Notes: generated by a model from the letters alone, not told the origin. A DNA stretch of 64,000 bases from Thermoflexus hugenholtzii (GCF_018771565.1 NZ_CP076326.1:992001-1056000); one strand, 5' to 3'; shown: positions 52,270-60,184, counted from the first letter of the stretch. A program made the numbers and translations.

Positions 52270-53154
52270 TCACCAGATCGCATCCGGGAAGGTGCAGATC
52301 CCCGCGTGGTGGCCCACCCGCTTATACATCCGGATCCCGTCGAAGGGCTCCCCCAGGATGCCATCGTAAATGGCCCAGGAACGGCCGCGCACCGTTCGTT
52401 CCATCCCGGGCTGCCGGAAGGGGGTGGAGCCGTCCAGCCGACGGTGGAGCACGCCGCCCGGCTGGAACTCCCGATGGATCCACTCCATTTTGGTGCGCCC
52501 CTCGATGTATCCGCAACCGTAGCGTTCGAAGAGGATGGCCGCGTGGTAGGCCAGGGGCTCCACCAGGAACAGATCGTGGCCCAGGCGGCGGATGAACTGC
52601 TCGAACAACGGAAGCATATGTTTGGTCAGGCGCAGGCCCCGGCGCACCTGGCCCGGGGCCAGGCCGAACTGCATGGCGGCGATCTCCGCCTCGATGTTCC
52701 GGCTCACCGTTCCGTATTTCGTCGGCCGTCCCTCCCGGTCCCGATCCACATCAAAGCGAGGGGATTCCGGGTCGTTGGTCATGAAGAGGAGCACGATGAT
52801 GCGGTTATGCAGCGTTTCCGCGAAATGCAGGTAAACCAGCGGATCCCTATCGTCGACCCGTCGCCAGACTTCGATCTCCACCTCCGCGTTCTCCCCATGG
52901 ATGCGGACCAGCGGCCGCCCGGCCGGGTCGCACAGCGTGACCGGGTCGATGCCGTAACGCTCCAGGAGGAAATCCGGGATGAGCGTGCGATAGATGGCCC
53001 GCTGCGCCTCCTCAGGCAGCCGGTGGATCTCCCGCAGGGAGGCCAGCGGGCGACCCGCCACCACGAAGCGGTCGGATTGGATCTCGATCTCCATCCCAGG
53101 TCCCCACCGTGGGAACGCGGCTTCGGATCCGAGAGGATCGCCCATGGCGTTCAC
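52270..53154 (-). CDS. Conserved-looking hypothetical protein
   Basis: 294 residues; I do not recognise the family. It is soluble, without signal or membrane helices. It is rich in Arg, aromatic and acidic residues and has distinctive stretches such as YLHFAETLHNRI, LRLTKHMLPLFEQF and VGHHAGICTFPD. Codon use matches its neighbours, so it is a real gene. It is translationally coupled (ATGA overlap) to the MNT-HepT gene upstream and 3 nt from mscS downstream. An alternative start at ATG 53094 would remove the overlap. Confidence 0.7.
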   Translation of the reverse strand: MNAMGDPLGSEAAFPRWGPGMEIEIQSDRFVVAGRPLASLREIHRLPEEAQRAIYRTLIPDFLLERYGIDPVTLCDPAGRPLVRIHGENAEVEIEVWRRVDDRDPLVYLHFAETLHNRIIVLLFMTNDPESPRFDVDRDREGRPTKYGTVSRNIEAEIAAMQFGLAPGQVRRGLRLTKHMLPLFEQFIRRLGHDLFLVEPLAYHAAILFERYGCGYIEGRTKMEWIHREFQPGGVLHRRLDGSTPFRQPGMERTVRGRSWAIYDGILGEPFDGIRMYKRVGHHAGICTFPDAIW

Positions 53155-54014
53155 CCGGTCTCCGCCTGCTCCGACAGCCAGGCGCGGATCTCCCGGGCGA
53201 AGCGCCGAAAGCGGTCCGGGGCGTCTCGCAACGCCTGAGCGACCCGCTCCGGATCAATCCGGATGTATTCGTGAACCAGAACGTTTCGAAGGCCTCCGGC
53301 ACCTCGCAACAGCCCATACAGCTCCTCGGAGATCACCCCATGCTGTCGAAGGTCTTTCAGCAGGTCTTCATAGGTGGGTGCTTCCCGATGGAACCGGGCG
53401 ACCAGGATGTGATCGGCGATCTGGAATATGAGGTTGAGCCCGGCGATCAGCCCTCGTTCGGCAGCCCAACGTCGGTGCAGATCCCCCTCCAGATCACGGG
53501 CGGTCAGCGCGCGATAGGCCTCCATGGCCTCGGCGATCCGTTCAAGCTCCAGAAGCGCAGACCAGAGGAAATCCGCTCGCAGGGGCATGGGCACTATCCC
53601 CCACCGGGCCTGATGGGCCTGGATCCGGATGCGGAGCCCCTCGTCCCGGGCGATGACGCGGGCGCTTCGTTCGAAAGCCTCGCGCTCCGCCTCCGATCGA
53701 GCGAACAGACAACGGCCGCTTTGAAGAATCCCCGCCTTCAGATAAGGCGGCGCGAACCGGAGATCCACGAGATCCAGGCGATCCGTCCCCAGGGCTTCCG
53801 AGAGTTCGGCGTATAGGAGGGGCCATGAGAAGCCTTCGTCCGGCAGGACGGCCAGATCCACATCCGCCGCGCCCGGATCCCCGCGGGCCAGGGATCCGAA
53901 CAGATAGGCCAGGCGCACCGGGTGGCGCCGGAGGAGGTCAGGCAGGCTTTCCATCCGCCGTGCCACATCCAAAGGAAGTGGGGGCTGGCGCCCGTATCGC
54001 TCCCGCACGCCCAT
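53151..54014 (-). CDS. Single-chain MNT-HepT fusion (nucleotidyltransferase plus HEPN)
   Basis: 287 residues. The N-terminal ~130 residues are a minimal nucleotidyltransferase with GSLARGDPGAADVDLAV (GS-x9-D-x-D). The C-terminal ~140 residues match HepT-type HEPN proteins, with helix RADFLWSALLELERIAEAM and the RNVLVHEYIRID block carrying the R-x4-H motif and the following Tyr that MntA AMPylates in known pairs. In studied systems these are two proteins, toxin and antitoxin. Here they are one chain. The start is 1 nt after the smpB stop, so it is probably cotranscribed with smpB. Confidence 0.85.
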   Translation of the reverse strand: MGVRERYGRQPPLPLDVARRMESLPDLLRRHPVRLAYLFGSLARGDPGAADVDLAVLPDEGFSWPLLYAELSEALGTDRLDLVDLRFAPPYLKAGILQSGRCLFARSEAEREAFERSARVIARDEGLRIRIQAHQARWGIVPMPLRADFLWSALLELERIAEAMEAYRALTARDLEGDLHRRWAAERGLIAGLNLIFQIADHILVARFHREAPTYEDLLKDLRQHGVISEELYGLLRGAGGLRNVLVHEYIRIDPERVAQALRDAPDRFRRFAREIRAWLSEQAETG

Positions 54015-54015
54015 C

Positions 54016-54486
54016 TCACTCTACCCCCTTCATGGCGCGCTCGATCTCCCGGCGGGCCTCCCGCTCGGCGATGGCGCGGCGCTTCTCATATTGCTTCTTG
54101 CCTTTCGCCAGGGCGATCTCCACCTTGGCCAGGCCCCGGGCGTTCAGGTAGACCTTCAGCGGCACGATGGTGTAGCCCTTCTCCTGGGCCTTGCCGATCA
54201 ACCGGTTGATCTCGTGCCGGTGGAGCAACAGCTTGCGCGGCCGCCGGGGATCCGGGTTGTCTCGCGCGGCCGGCTCGTAGGGGGCGATGTGCACGTTCAT
54301 CAGCCACAGCTCCCCATCCCGCGGCAGCACATAGCCCTCCCGCAGGCTGATCTTCCCCGCGCGCACGGATTTGATCTCGCTGCCGGTGAGGACGACGCCC
54401 GCCTCAAAGGTCTCCTCGATGTGGTAATCGTGATAGGCTTTCGGGTTGGTGGCCACCACCCGGCTGGATTCTGTTTTCTTTGCCAT
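54016..54486 (-). CDS. smpB: SsrA-binding protein SmpB
   Basis: 156 residues, normal length. Family blocks are VVATNPKAYHDYHIEETFEAG, GSEIKSVRAGKISLREGYV, HRHEINRLIGKAQEKG and the basic C-terminal tail ending KKQYEKRRAIAERE. It delivers tmRNA to stalled ribosomes. The tmRNA gene itself is not in the window. The neighbours on both sides are toxin-antitoxin-like genes. Confidence 0.95.
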   Translation of the reverse strand: MAKKTESSRVVATNPKAYHDYHIEETFEAGVVLTGSEIKSVRAGKISLREGYVLPRDGELWLMNVHIAPYEPAARDNPDPRRPRKLLLHRHEINRLIGKAQEKGYTIVPLKVYLNARGLAKVEIALAKGKKQYEKRRAIAEREARREIERAMKGVE

Positions 54487-54533
54487 CTCAGGCTTCCTTC
54501 TCCCCGCCGAACCTGGAGGAACCGCCGTATGGT

Positions 54534-54780
54534 TTAGAGGTCTTCGCGAAGTTTGCGACGCACCAGCTCAAGGACCCGATCGGCCATTTGCAGCGCTTCC
54601 GCTGACGATCTCCTCGCCCTGGGCATAGAGGAAGGCCTTGAGGGCTTCCTCCGCGACCTGCTGGGCGATAAAGCAGGCCAGGTGATCGCTCCCGCCTTCC
54701 AGCAGGAGCTGTCCTCCTTTTCGATCGGCCTCCGCCTGCTCAAGCCAGCGGAGGCCCTCCGCCTTCGGATCCCGCCGCAT
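54534..54780 (-). pseudogene. HEPN toxin gene remnant with internal deletion and frameshift
   Basis: The first ~52 codons from ATG 54780 encode a normal HEPN N-terminus (LRWLEQAEADRKGGQLLL, CFIAQQVAEEALKAFLYAQGEE). The frame then runs into SGSAANGRSGP and stops at 54568. In another frame the DNA continues with a typical HEPN C-terminal helix, EALQMADRVLELVRRKL, and stops at 54534. About 50-60 codons between these parts, including the usual RYPNG region, are missing. Its MNT partner gene directly upstream is intact. Confidence 0.75.
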
Positions 54781-55135
54781 AGACCGTCTCTCCCTCCGCC
54801 AGCGCCTGACGGATAAAAGGGTGATCCGCCAGCCGCCGGATTTCCTCCGGCGTGTAAACGAACAGGTCCACGGGGACTCGCGGGTTTAACCGGCGGTAGA
54901 GGAAAGCGGTTCGTTCCAGGAACCCCATGGGCGTATCCCATATGACCAGAAGATCCAGGTCGCTGGTTAAACCGATCGTCCGGCGGACGACGGATCCGAA
55001 CAGGATCACTCGCTCGACCCCGATGGCTTTTAATTCCTCCACCAGACGGGGGAGCTCCTCCTCCAGCTCCCTCCGGTGGACCCGGCGGCGTTCCTGCAGC
55101 CTGCGGCGAAGTCGCTCCTCATGGATGGCGCTCAT
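54740..55135 (-). CDS. MNT-type nucleotidyltransferase (antitoxin-like)
   Basis: 131 residues. A basic N-terminal helix (RLRRRLQERRRVHRREL) precedes the nucleotidyltransferase core with GSVVRRTIGLTSDLDLLV (GS-x10-D-x-D), then PVDLFVYTPEEI. It overlaps the start of the HEPN remnant by 41 nt, the usual order of an MNT/HEPN pair. With its partner broken it may be a leftover antitoxin or may act on the other HEPN proteins nearby. Confidence 0.85.
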   Translation of the reverse strand: MSAIHEERLRRRLQERRRVHRRELEEELPRLVEELKAIGVERVILFGSVVRRTIGLTSDLDLLVIWDTPMGFLERTAFLYRRLNPRVPVDLFVYTPEEIRRLADHPFIRQALAEGETVYAAGSEGGGPPLA

Positions 55136-55300
55136 GGCTTTGCGGAAGCTCCGGATAGGATGCCGGCAGAGGATATTATGCGGGCAATTTGATCGCGGGG
55201 GAAACCCGGCAGGGCGGAGGCCTTCCGGAACCAGACATCCCCCTGCGCATCCATCGCGTATCGAAACCCCGCCGCACCCGCGCGGATGGGGAAGCTGGAT

Positions 55301-56692
55301 TTATGAGGCCCCGGGGGGCTTGGGCGAGGGCGCCGCCGGGGAGGCGCCACCCATCTCCACAAAATAGGCTTCACATGCCCGATCGATGAGCTCCTTGCTC
55401 AGCGTGGGAGGCACGTTGAAATACGAGGCGATATCCTGGATGTGGGACAGCAGATCGCGGGCGTGGACCGCCCGCAGCGGCCGCCGGCGCTTGATATACC
55501 ACTCCTGAAGGAGGTAGACCAGGGCCTGGTCGTCGTAAGGGATCCCTCGGGCCTGGCACTCCCGGCGGAAGATCTCCCGGAACTCCGCCGGGGTGGGGTC
55601 GGGGATCTCGATCTTGTGTCGGATGCGACGCAGGAAGGCCTCATCCACCAGATCCCGCGGGTTGAGGTTGGTGGAGAAGAGGATCAGGGTCTCGAAGGGG
55701 ATCTCGAACTTCTGGCCGGTGTGGAGGGTGAGGTAATCCACCCCCTTCTCCAGGGGGACGATCCAGCGGTTGAGGAGATCTCGGGGGCGCACCTGCTGGC
55801 GGCCGAAGTCATCGATCAGGAAGACCCCGCCGTTGGCCTTCATCTGGAGGGGCGCCTCATAGTAGCGGCTGACCTCGTTCCAGGCCAGATCCAGCATCTC
55901 CAGGGTGAGCTCCCCGCCGCTGACGATGAACGGCCGCCGGATGGCGATCCAGCGGGCATCCGCTGGCGTTTTCAACACGCCGGTCTGGCCGGGCCGATGG
56001 TTGGGCAGCGGCTCGTGGTTCACCTCATCGAACACCTTGATGACGAACCCGCCGACCTCCACGGCATAAGGGATGTAGATGCCTCCCTGAAAGACCCGGT
56101 GGCCGATGGCCTCCGCAATGGAGGTTTTCCCGTTCCCGGGCGGGCCGTAGAGGAAGATGGAGGTCCCCGAGTTGATGGCAGGGCCGATCTTGTGGAACAC
56201 ACGGTCGTTGAGGACCAGATGCCCGAGGGCCTGGCGCATCAAGCGTGGGGTCACCCGCGTGCCTTTATGGGATTGTCGACGCATGGCCGCAGCGTAGGCG
56301 GGGAGGGGCACGGGGGCAGGCCCCGCATATTGGCTTCGGTCCAGCGCCTCGCGGGCCCGATCGCGCCCCCGGGCAGTGAGGGCATACTGATAGGCCTGCT
56401 CCCCCACCCCCTTCGCCCCCAGCACCTCCACCAGTTGCTCCCGCTTGAGGAACTCCAGAATGACCTCTGTCACCCCGGTGTAGGGGAGACGCAGGCGCTC
56501 CGCCAGCTGTCCGCCGGTGAGATAACCGGCGTTGTAGAGGATCTTGAGGCTGAGGTCGGCCAGGAAGGCCAGGGAAAGCCCCGTTTCCTCAATGGAACGC
56601 GGCATCGGAGGGATGAACGCGAACTCCCCCGGAACCGTGGATCTTGCGGTGGTGGACGCCTCAGTCTGCGAGCTCACCGTTGTGTTCGCCAT
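55301..56692 (-). CDS. AAA+ ATPase with N-terminal winged-helix-like domain
   Basis: 463 residues. After a Thr/Ser-rich start, residues ~30-130 look like a winged helix (LSLKILYNAGYLTGGQLAERL, EFLKREQLVEVLG). Walker A is GPPGNGKTS (about 187-195) and Walker B GVFLIDDFG; an arginine-finger region RRIRHKIEIPDP follows. The domain resembles MoxR/Cdc48-like remodelling ATPases found as stand-alone proteins in Chloroflexota and related phyla. The substrate is unknown. It is preceded by a GAGGAGGGGG ribosome site and, upstream, a perfect 22-bp palindrome. Confidence 0.85.
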   Translation of the reverse strand: MANTTVSSQTEASTTARSTVPGEFAFIPPMPRSIEETGLSLAFLADLSLKILYNAGYLTGGQLAERLRLPYTGVTEVILEFLKREQLVEVLGAKGVGEQAYQYALTARGRDRAREALDRSQYAGPAPVPLPAYAAAMRRQSHKGTRVTPRLMRQALGHLVLNDRVFHKIGPAINSGTSIFLYGPPGNGKTSIAEAIGHRVFQGGIYIPYAVEVGGFVIKVFDEVNHEPLPNHRPGQTGVLKTPADARWIAIRRPFIVSGGELTLEMLDLAWNEVSRYYEAPLQMKANGGVFLIDDFGRQQVRPRDLLNRWIVPLEKGVDYLTLHTGQKFEIPFETLILFSTNLNPRDLVDEAFLRRIRHKIEIPDPTPAEFREIFRRECQARGIPYDDQALVYLLQEWYIKRRRPLRAVHARDLLSHIQDIASYFNVPPTLSKELIDRACEAYFVEMGGASPAAPSPKPPGAS

Positions 56693-56764
56693 GCGCTCTC
56701 CCCCTCCTCGCCGGATCGGCGTATCGCCGCACCGAACACCCCAGGCCCGGAAGGATCGGCACGC

Positions 56765-56786
56765 CGCCCGGAGCGCGCTCCGGGCG
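56765..56786. promoter_or_regulatory. Perfect 22-bp GC palindrome upstream of the AAA+ gene
   Basis: Bases 56765-56786 read identically on both strands (arm CGCCCGGAGCG). On the reverse strand it lies just after the candidate start of AAA+ transcription. On the forward strand it is followed by TCTCTATTTT and so could also stop transcription. Operator or hairpin roles are both possible. Confidence 0.5.
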
Positions 56787-56791
56787 TCTCT

Positions 56792-56820
56792 ATTTTGGAC
56801 TCCCCAGGGATTTCATGCAA
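56792..56820 (-). promoter_or_regulatory. Weak candidate promoter for the AAA+ gene
   Basis: Reverse strand: -35 TTGCAT (56815-56820), a 17-nt spacer, -10 CAAAAT (56792-56797), 100 nt before the start. The match to consensus is modest; position next to the palindrome adds some support. Confidence 0.3.
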
Positions 56821-56894
56821 GGGCTCCCCTTCTAATCCGGAAACCGTAACGCGAGCGCTGCAGGATACTACGATCCCTCAGCAGGAACCTGGAG

Positions 56895-56900
56895 TATAAT
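56895..56900 (+). promoter_or_regulatory. Consensus -10 element for the antitoxin-like gene
   Basis: A perfect TATAAT lies 76 nt before ATG 56977. The -35 region is poor, so an activator or UP-type element may be needed. Confidence 0.45.
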
Positions 56901-56961
56901 CCTTTCTGAGGGTCTCGGCTGGATGAGCCATTCCATGAAGAGCCCCTGGCTGCAAGATAAC

Positions 56962-56967
56962 AGGAGG
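56962..56967 (+). promoter_or_regulatory. Ribosome site deciding the antitoxin-like start
   Basis: AGGAGG sits 9 nt before ATG 56977. The in-frame ATGs at 56923 and 56935 have no such site. Confidence 0.65.
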
Positions 56968-56976
56968 CAGATCGGA

Positions 56977-57264
56977 ATGGAGGCGGTGGGGTTGTTAAGG
57001 AAGATCGCGCAGGAGCTGCAACTGACGGAGGAAGATTTGATCCGGCAGGGTCTGCGCGCGTTTCTGGAACAGCGGATTCGGGAGCTCCGAGCGGAGTGGA
57101 TCGAGATCACGGGACGTTACGGGGTGGCCGGCGTCGAAGAGATGGAGGCTCGATACCGGGAGGGCACGCTGGAAGAGGCGGACACCTGGAGGGATCTCCA
57201 ACGGTTGGATCGTCTGGAGTATCAAATTGAACAACTTCAAAGGCTTCTTGAGACTCTGTCATGA
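56977..57264 (+). CDS. Small helical antitoxin-like protein (TumA-type context)
   Basis: 95 residues, almost all helical: EAVGLLRKIAQELQL, LIRQGLRAFLEQRIRELRAEW, then EEADTWRDLQRLDRLEYQIEQLQRLL. The layout (helix, RYGV turn, final LEYQIEQLQRLL helix) resembles antitoxins paired with TumE/DUF6516-like toxins. The stop overlaps the next ATG (ATGA), as in a toxin-antitoxin operon, but the following gene is broken. The family name rests on context and memory, not a search. Confidence 0.6.
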   Translation: MEAVGLLRKIAQELQLTEEDLIRQGLRAFLEQRIRELRAEWIEITGRYGVAGVEEMEARYREGTLEEADTWRDLQRLDRLEYQIEQLQRLLETLS

Positions 57265-57487
57265 TGAGCCTCGAAAATCTACGCAAAATTAACAAAAAAG
57301 AATTTGCAGACGCTGGCAATCTGTATCTACCTTCCCTCGTCATTTCCATGATGGCAGTGAGGATCGTGTGATTGAAAGCTACATGTCCGAGGATCCCGCG
57401 CAAGCATTGCGGGAATTCCTGGGTTTCGCTCGGGAGAAGCTATGCGCGGCCCCTCTCAGCCCGCCGGGAGGCGAAGCGGGAGGATGA
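57261..57487 (+). pseudogene. Broken TumE/DUF6516-like toxin gene
   Basis: Translation can start at ATG 57261 inside the antitoxin stop (MMSLENLRKINKK), but this frame ends at 57371 after 36 codons. A second frame, open from 57293 to 57487, encodes TFPRHFHDGSEDRVIES and then DPAQALREFLGFAREKL. This looks like the C-terminal end of a TumE-type toxin (the TFPxHxHxG motif). The central part of the protein is missing and the halves are out of frame, so the gene is probably dead. Its 3' end overlaps the convergent prenyltransferase gene. Confidence 0.5.
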
Positions 57488-58454
57488 GGTTCAGGAGGAG
57501 CCCGGCCAGGAACAGGGCGCCGGCCCGCCGGTTGAAGACGAAGGCCCAGGAGACATACCACAGGGGCCACACCGGATAGCCGGGAGGTGGCTCAGCCGGA
57601 CGGGGGCGGGCGTAGGTCCGCAGGACGTCGATCAGACGCGGCAGGCTGAGGGCGGTGAGCCACACCCATGGCCCGAGCACCCCTGCGAGCGCCAGCCCTC
57701 CCACCACTACGTAAAAGGCCACCATCAGCCCCGCGTTCAGCGCCCGCGCCATCCGCTCCCCCAACAGAACCGGCAGCGTGTAAATCCCCCGCGCGCGATC
57801 CTGTTCCAGCTTGTCGATGTGCTTGCCGATGAGCACGGTGGAAACCAGCAGAGCGTAGGGGATCGAGGCCAGCCAGACCCATCCCGGGAGGGTCCCTGTG
57901 GTCGCGTAAAAGGTGCCGCCGATCATCAAGGGCCCCCACACCAGGAAGACGCCGAGTTCCCCCAGGCCGATGCGCTTGAGGCGCAAGGGCGGGGCCACGT
58001 AGAACACACTGATGAACAGCCCGGCCAGAGCGAAGGCCAGGATCGGCCATCCCCGCATCGCCGTGAGGGCCAGGGCGATCAGCCCATCCAGGGCGTTCAC
58101 CAGCAGGATGGCGCGCCGCAGCTGCTCCCGTGTGACCATGCCAGAGAGGACCGGATGGGGCGCATACTGGGCCCGGGCGTATTCCGCGGTGTCCAGCCCT
58201 GTCTCCAGATCGAAATAGTCATTGATCATGTTGTTCGCCGCGTGGGCCAGCAGCAGCCCCACGGCGGCCAGAGCAAAGGGAAGGGGCTCGAAGCGCCCGA
58301 CGGACGCCGCCAGCAATCCTCCAATGGCCGCAGAGATCATCGTCATCGGGAACACGCAGCAGCGGACGATGATCAGCCACTTCGAGATCGAATCCATAGG
58401 CCGATCCGCCCGCAGGTTGCATGTGCGATAGATCTCCAGCCAGTTCCGCCACAT
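57456..58454 (-). CDS. UbiA-family prenyltransferase (MenA-like)
   Basis: 332 residues with eight or nine membrane helices. The first Asp-rich motif is NMINDYFDLETGLD, the second region is GKHIDKLEQDRARGIYTLPVLLG. Both are needed to bind the prenyl diphosphate through Mg2+. The sequence style fits 1,4-dihydroxy-2-naphthoate polyprenyltransferases, but the aromatic substrate is not certain. The start ATG 58454 has AGGAGG upstream at 8 nt. No other quinone genes are in the window. Confidence 0.85.
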   Translation of the reverse strand: MWRNWLEIYRTCNLRADRPMDSISKWLIIVRCCVFPMTMISAAIGGLLAASVGRFEPLPFALAAVGLLLAHAANNMINDYFDLETGLDTAEYARAQYAPHPVLSGMVTREQLRRAILLVNALDGLIALALTAMRGWPILAFALAGLFISVFYVAPPLRLKRIGLGELGVFLVWGPLMIGGTFYATTGTLPGWVWLASIPYALLVSTVLIGKHIDKLEQDRARGIYTLPVLLGERMARALNAGLMVAFYVVVGGLALAGVLGPWVWLTALSLPRLIDVLRTYARPRPAEPPPGYPVWPLWYVSWAFVFNRRAGALFLAGLLLNLILPLRLPAG

Positions 58455-58517
58455 CTGCCACCCTCCTGCGCGGTTTTCGAGGGGAACGCTTTTCCATTCC
58501 TCGGCCCGGAACGCCGG

Positions 58518-58546
58518 TTGCGCGTTCCCCCCTGCCCGGATAGATT
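58518..58546 (+). promoter_or_regulatory. Candidate promoter of the hydrolase lipoprotein gene
   Basis: -35 TTGCGC (58518-58523), a 17-nt spacer, -10 TAGATT (58541-58546), 38 nt before ATG 58585. A moderate match with ideal spacing. Confidence 0.4.
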
Positions 58547-58584
58547 GTATCCGAAATCCATTCAGGCCTCTCCGGAGCGGCGCG

Positions 58585-59640
58585 ATGCGGATCTTCCTGT
58601 GCGGATGGATCCTGATCGGGTGGATGGCGGTGGGCTGCGCCAGGCGCCCCACGCCCTCCGGCGTTGCCCCTTCGACCGGGAGCCCGACCTCGGTCCCCAT
58701 CCCGACCGGGCGATCGCTCTCAACCCCTACCGTCCCGATCCCCACCGCAACGGCCCTTCTGACCCCAACCCCCACCCCTGACCCTTATGCCGATCTCACG
58801 GTGGAAGCCCTGCGCCGGCGCGTCTACGGCGGCGGATCCATCCGGATCGAGCGCACCCTAACGGTCACCCCGGCCTTCACCCGTACCCTCATCGCATATC
58901 CCAGCGACGGCCTGACGGTTTACGGCTTCATGAACGTCCCCCGGGGGAAGGGCCCGTTCCCGGTGGTGATCGTGCTGCACGGCTATGTGGATCCGGCGCG
59001 CTATTCGACGCTGGCCTACACGACCCGCTACGCCGACGCCCTCGCCCGGGCCGGCTTTCTGGTGCTCCATCCCAACTACCGGAACCATCCACCCTCCGAT
59101 GAGGGGCCCAACCCCTTTCGCGTGGGCTATGCGGTGGACGTGCTGAACCTGATCGCCCTGTTGCCGACGCTGCCCCAGGCGCGGGCGGATGCCGTAGGCC
59201 TGTTCGGCCACTCCATGGGCGGCGGGATCGCCCTTCGCGTCCTGGTGGCGAACCCGAGGGTCCGGGCCGCGGTGCTCTACGGCTCCATGAGCGCCGACGA
59301 GCGCAAAAACTTCGAGCGCATCCTCCAGTGGTCAGGGGGAACGCGAGGGCGCGAGGAGCTGAACACGCCGGAGGAGGCCCTGCGCCGCATCTCGCCCCTC
59401 TACTACCTCCAGGACATCGCAACGCCCATCCAGATCCATCACGGGGGAGCGGACGCCGTGGTGCCGCCCGAGTGGTCCCGGGAGCTTTACGAACGGTTGC
59501 GCGCCCTGGGCAAGACAGCGGAGTGGTTCGAATACCCGGGCCAGCCCCACACGTTCCCAGCCGGGAGCGCGGCGGACCGTTTGCTCCTGGAGCGAGCCAT
59601 CGCCTTCTTCCGAAAATATCTAAGTGAGAGCGTCCCCTGA
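58585..59640 (+). CDS. Alpha/beta hydrolase lipoprotein (prolyl oligopeptidase/dienelactone hydrolase-like)
   Basis: 351 residues. The N-terminus carries a lipobox (MAVGC, lipidated Cys 18) and a Thr-Pro-rich linker to about residue 70. The hydrolase domain has the oxyanion strand VVIVLHGY, the nucleophile elbow GHSMGG (S210), an acid in GGADAVVPP and the catalytic His in PGQPHTF. The full catalytic triad suggests an active surface esterase or peptidase; the substrate is unknown. The ATG follows GGAG at 5 nt. Confidence 0.87.
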   Translation: MRIFLCGWILIGWMAVGCARRPTPSGVAPSTGSPTSVPIPTGRSLSTPTVPIPTATALLTPTPTPDPYADLTVEALRRRVYGGGSIRIERTLTVTPAFTRTLIAYPSDGLTVYGFMNVPRGKGPFPVVIVLHGYVDPARYSTLAYTTRYADALARAGFLVLHPNYRNHPPSDEGPNPFRVGYAVDVLNLIALLPTLPQARADAVGLFGHSMGGGIALRVLVANPRVRAAVLYGSMSADERKNFERILQWSGGTRGREELNTPEEALRRISPLYYLQDIATPIQIHHGGADAVVPPEWSRELYERLRALGKTAEWFEYPGQPHTFPAGSAADRLLLERAIAFFRKYLSESVP

Positions 59641-59679
59641 GGGAAGATCGCGATCTCCGGCGCATCCAAGGAGGAGATG

Positions 59680-60180
59680 GTGGGGCGGGCGGATCAGGGC
59701 ATCGCGGATGGGCGCTGGGCGGTGATCCCCCGGGTGCTGTGCTTCCTGTTCCGGGGCGACCAGGTGTTGCTGCTCCAGCGCTCCCCAGCGAAAAAAGCTT
59801 TCCCGGGGCGTTACAACGGCCTGGGCGGGCACGTGGAGCCCGGCGAGGATCTGCGCACGGCGGCCCGCCGTGAGCTGGCAGAGGAAGCGGGCATCCCGGC
59901 GGGGGAGCTCCGGCTGGCCGGCCTGATCACCGTAGACACCGGCGCCTCCCCCGGGGTTCTCCTCGCCGTCTTCGTCGGGGAGACGGACGCGCAGCCGGCA
60001 GGGCCCACCCCGGAGGGAACGCTGACCTGGGTGCCGATCTCCCGGGTGCTGGACCTGCCGGTGGTGGAGGATTTCCCGGCCCTCTGGCCCCGGGTGCTGC
60101 GCTTCCGGGAGACCGGGGAGCCCTTCTTTCTGAGTTACACCTACGATGCACAGGACCGTCTGATCGTCCGGGAAGGATGA
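59680..60180 (+). CDS. Nudix hydrolase (MutT family)
   Basis: About 166 residues. The Nudix box is complete: GHVEPGE ... RELAEEAGI, matching G-x5-E-x7-RE-U-x-EE-x-G-U. A VLLLQRSP strand precedes it. It hydrolyses nucleoside diphosphate-linked compounds, such as oxidised dNTPs or NDP-sugars. AAGGAGG (59668-59674) is only 2 nt from ATG 59677 but 5 nt from the next codon, GTG 59680, so GTG is the likelier start. The histidine kinase gene begins 4 nt after the stop. Confidence 0.9.
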   Translation: MGRADQGIADGRWAVIPRVLCFLFRGDQVLLLQRSPAKKAFPGRYNGLGGHVEPGEDLRTAARRELAEEAGIPAGELRLAGLITVDTGASPGVLLAVFVGETDAQPAGPTPEGTLTWVPISRVLDLPVVEDFPALWPRVLRFRETGEPFFLSYTYDAQDRLIVREG

Positions 60181-60184
60181 GCCG

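Noticed and set aside
54487-54533. Checked the smpB neighbourhood for a tmRNA (ssrA) gene
   Set aside because: The gaps around smpB are too short to hold one, and no tRNA-like ends were seen.
55132-55374. Small reverse-strand frame (80 codons) ending at the MNT start with an ATGA overlap
   Set aside because: It overlaps the AAA+ gene end, has no family features, and its only plausible internal start leaves 41 residues. It could be a short coupling leader but the support is too thin to call.
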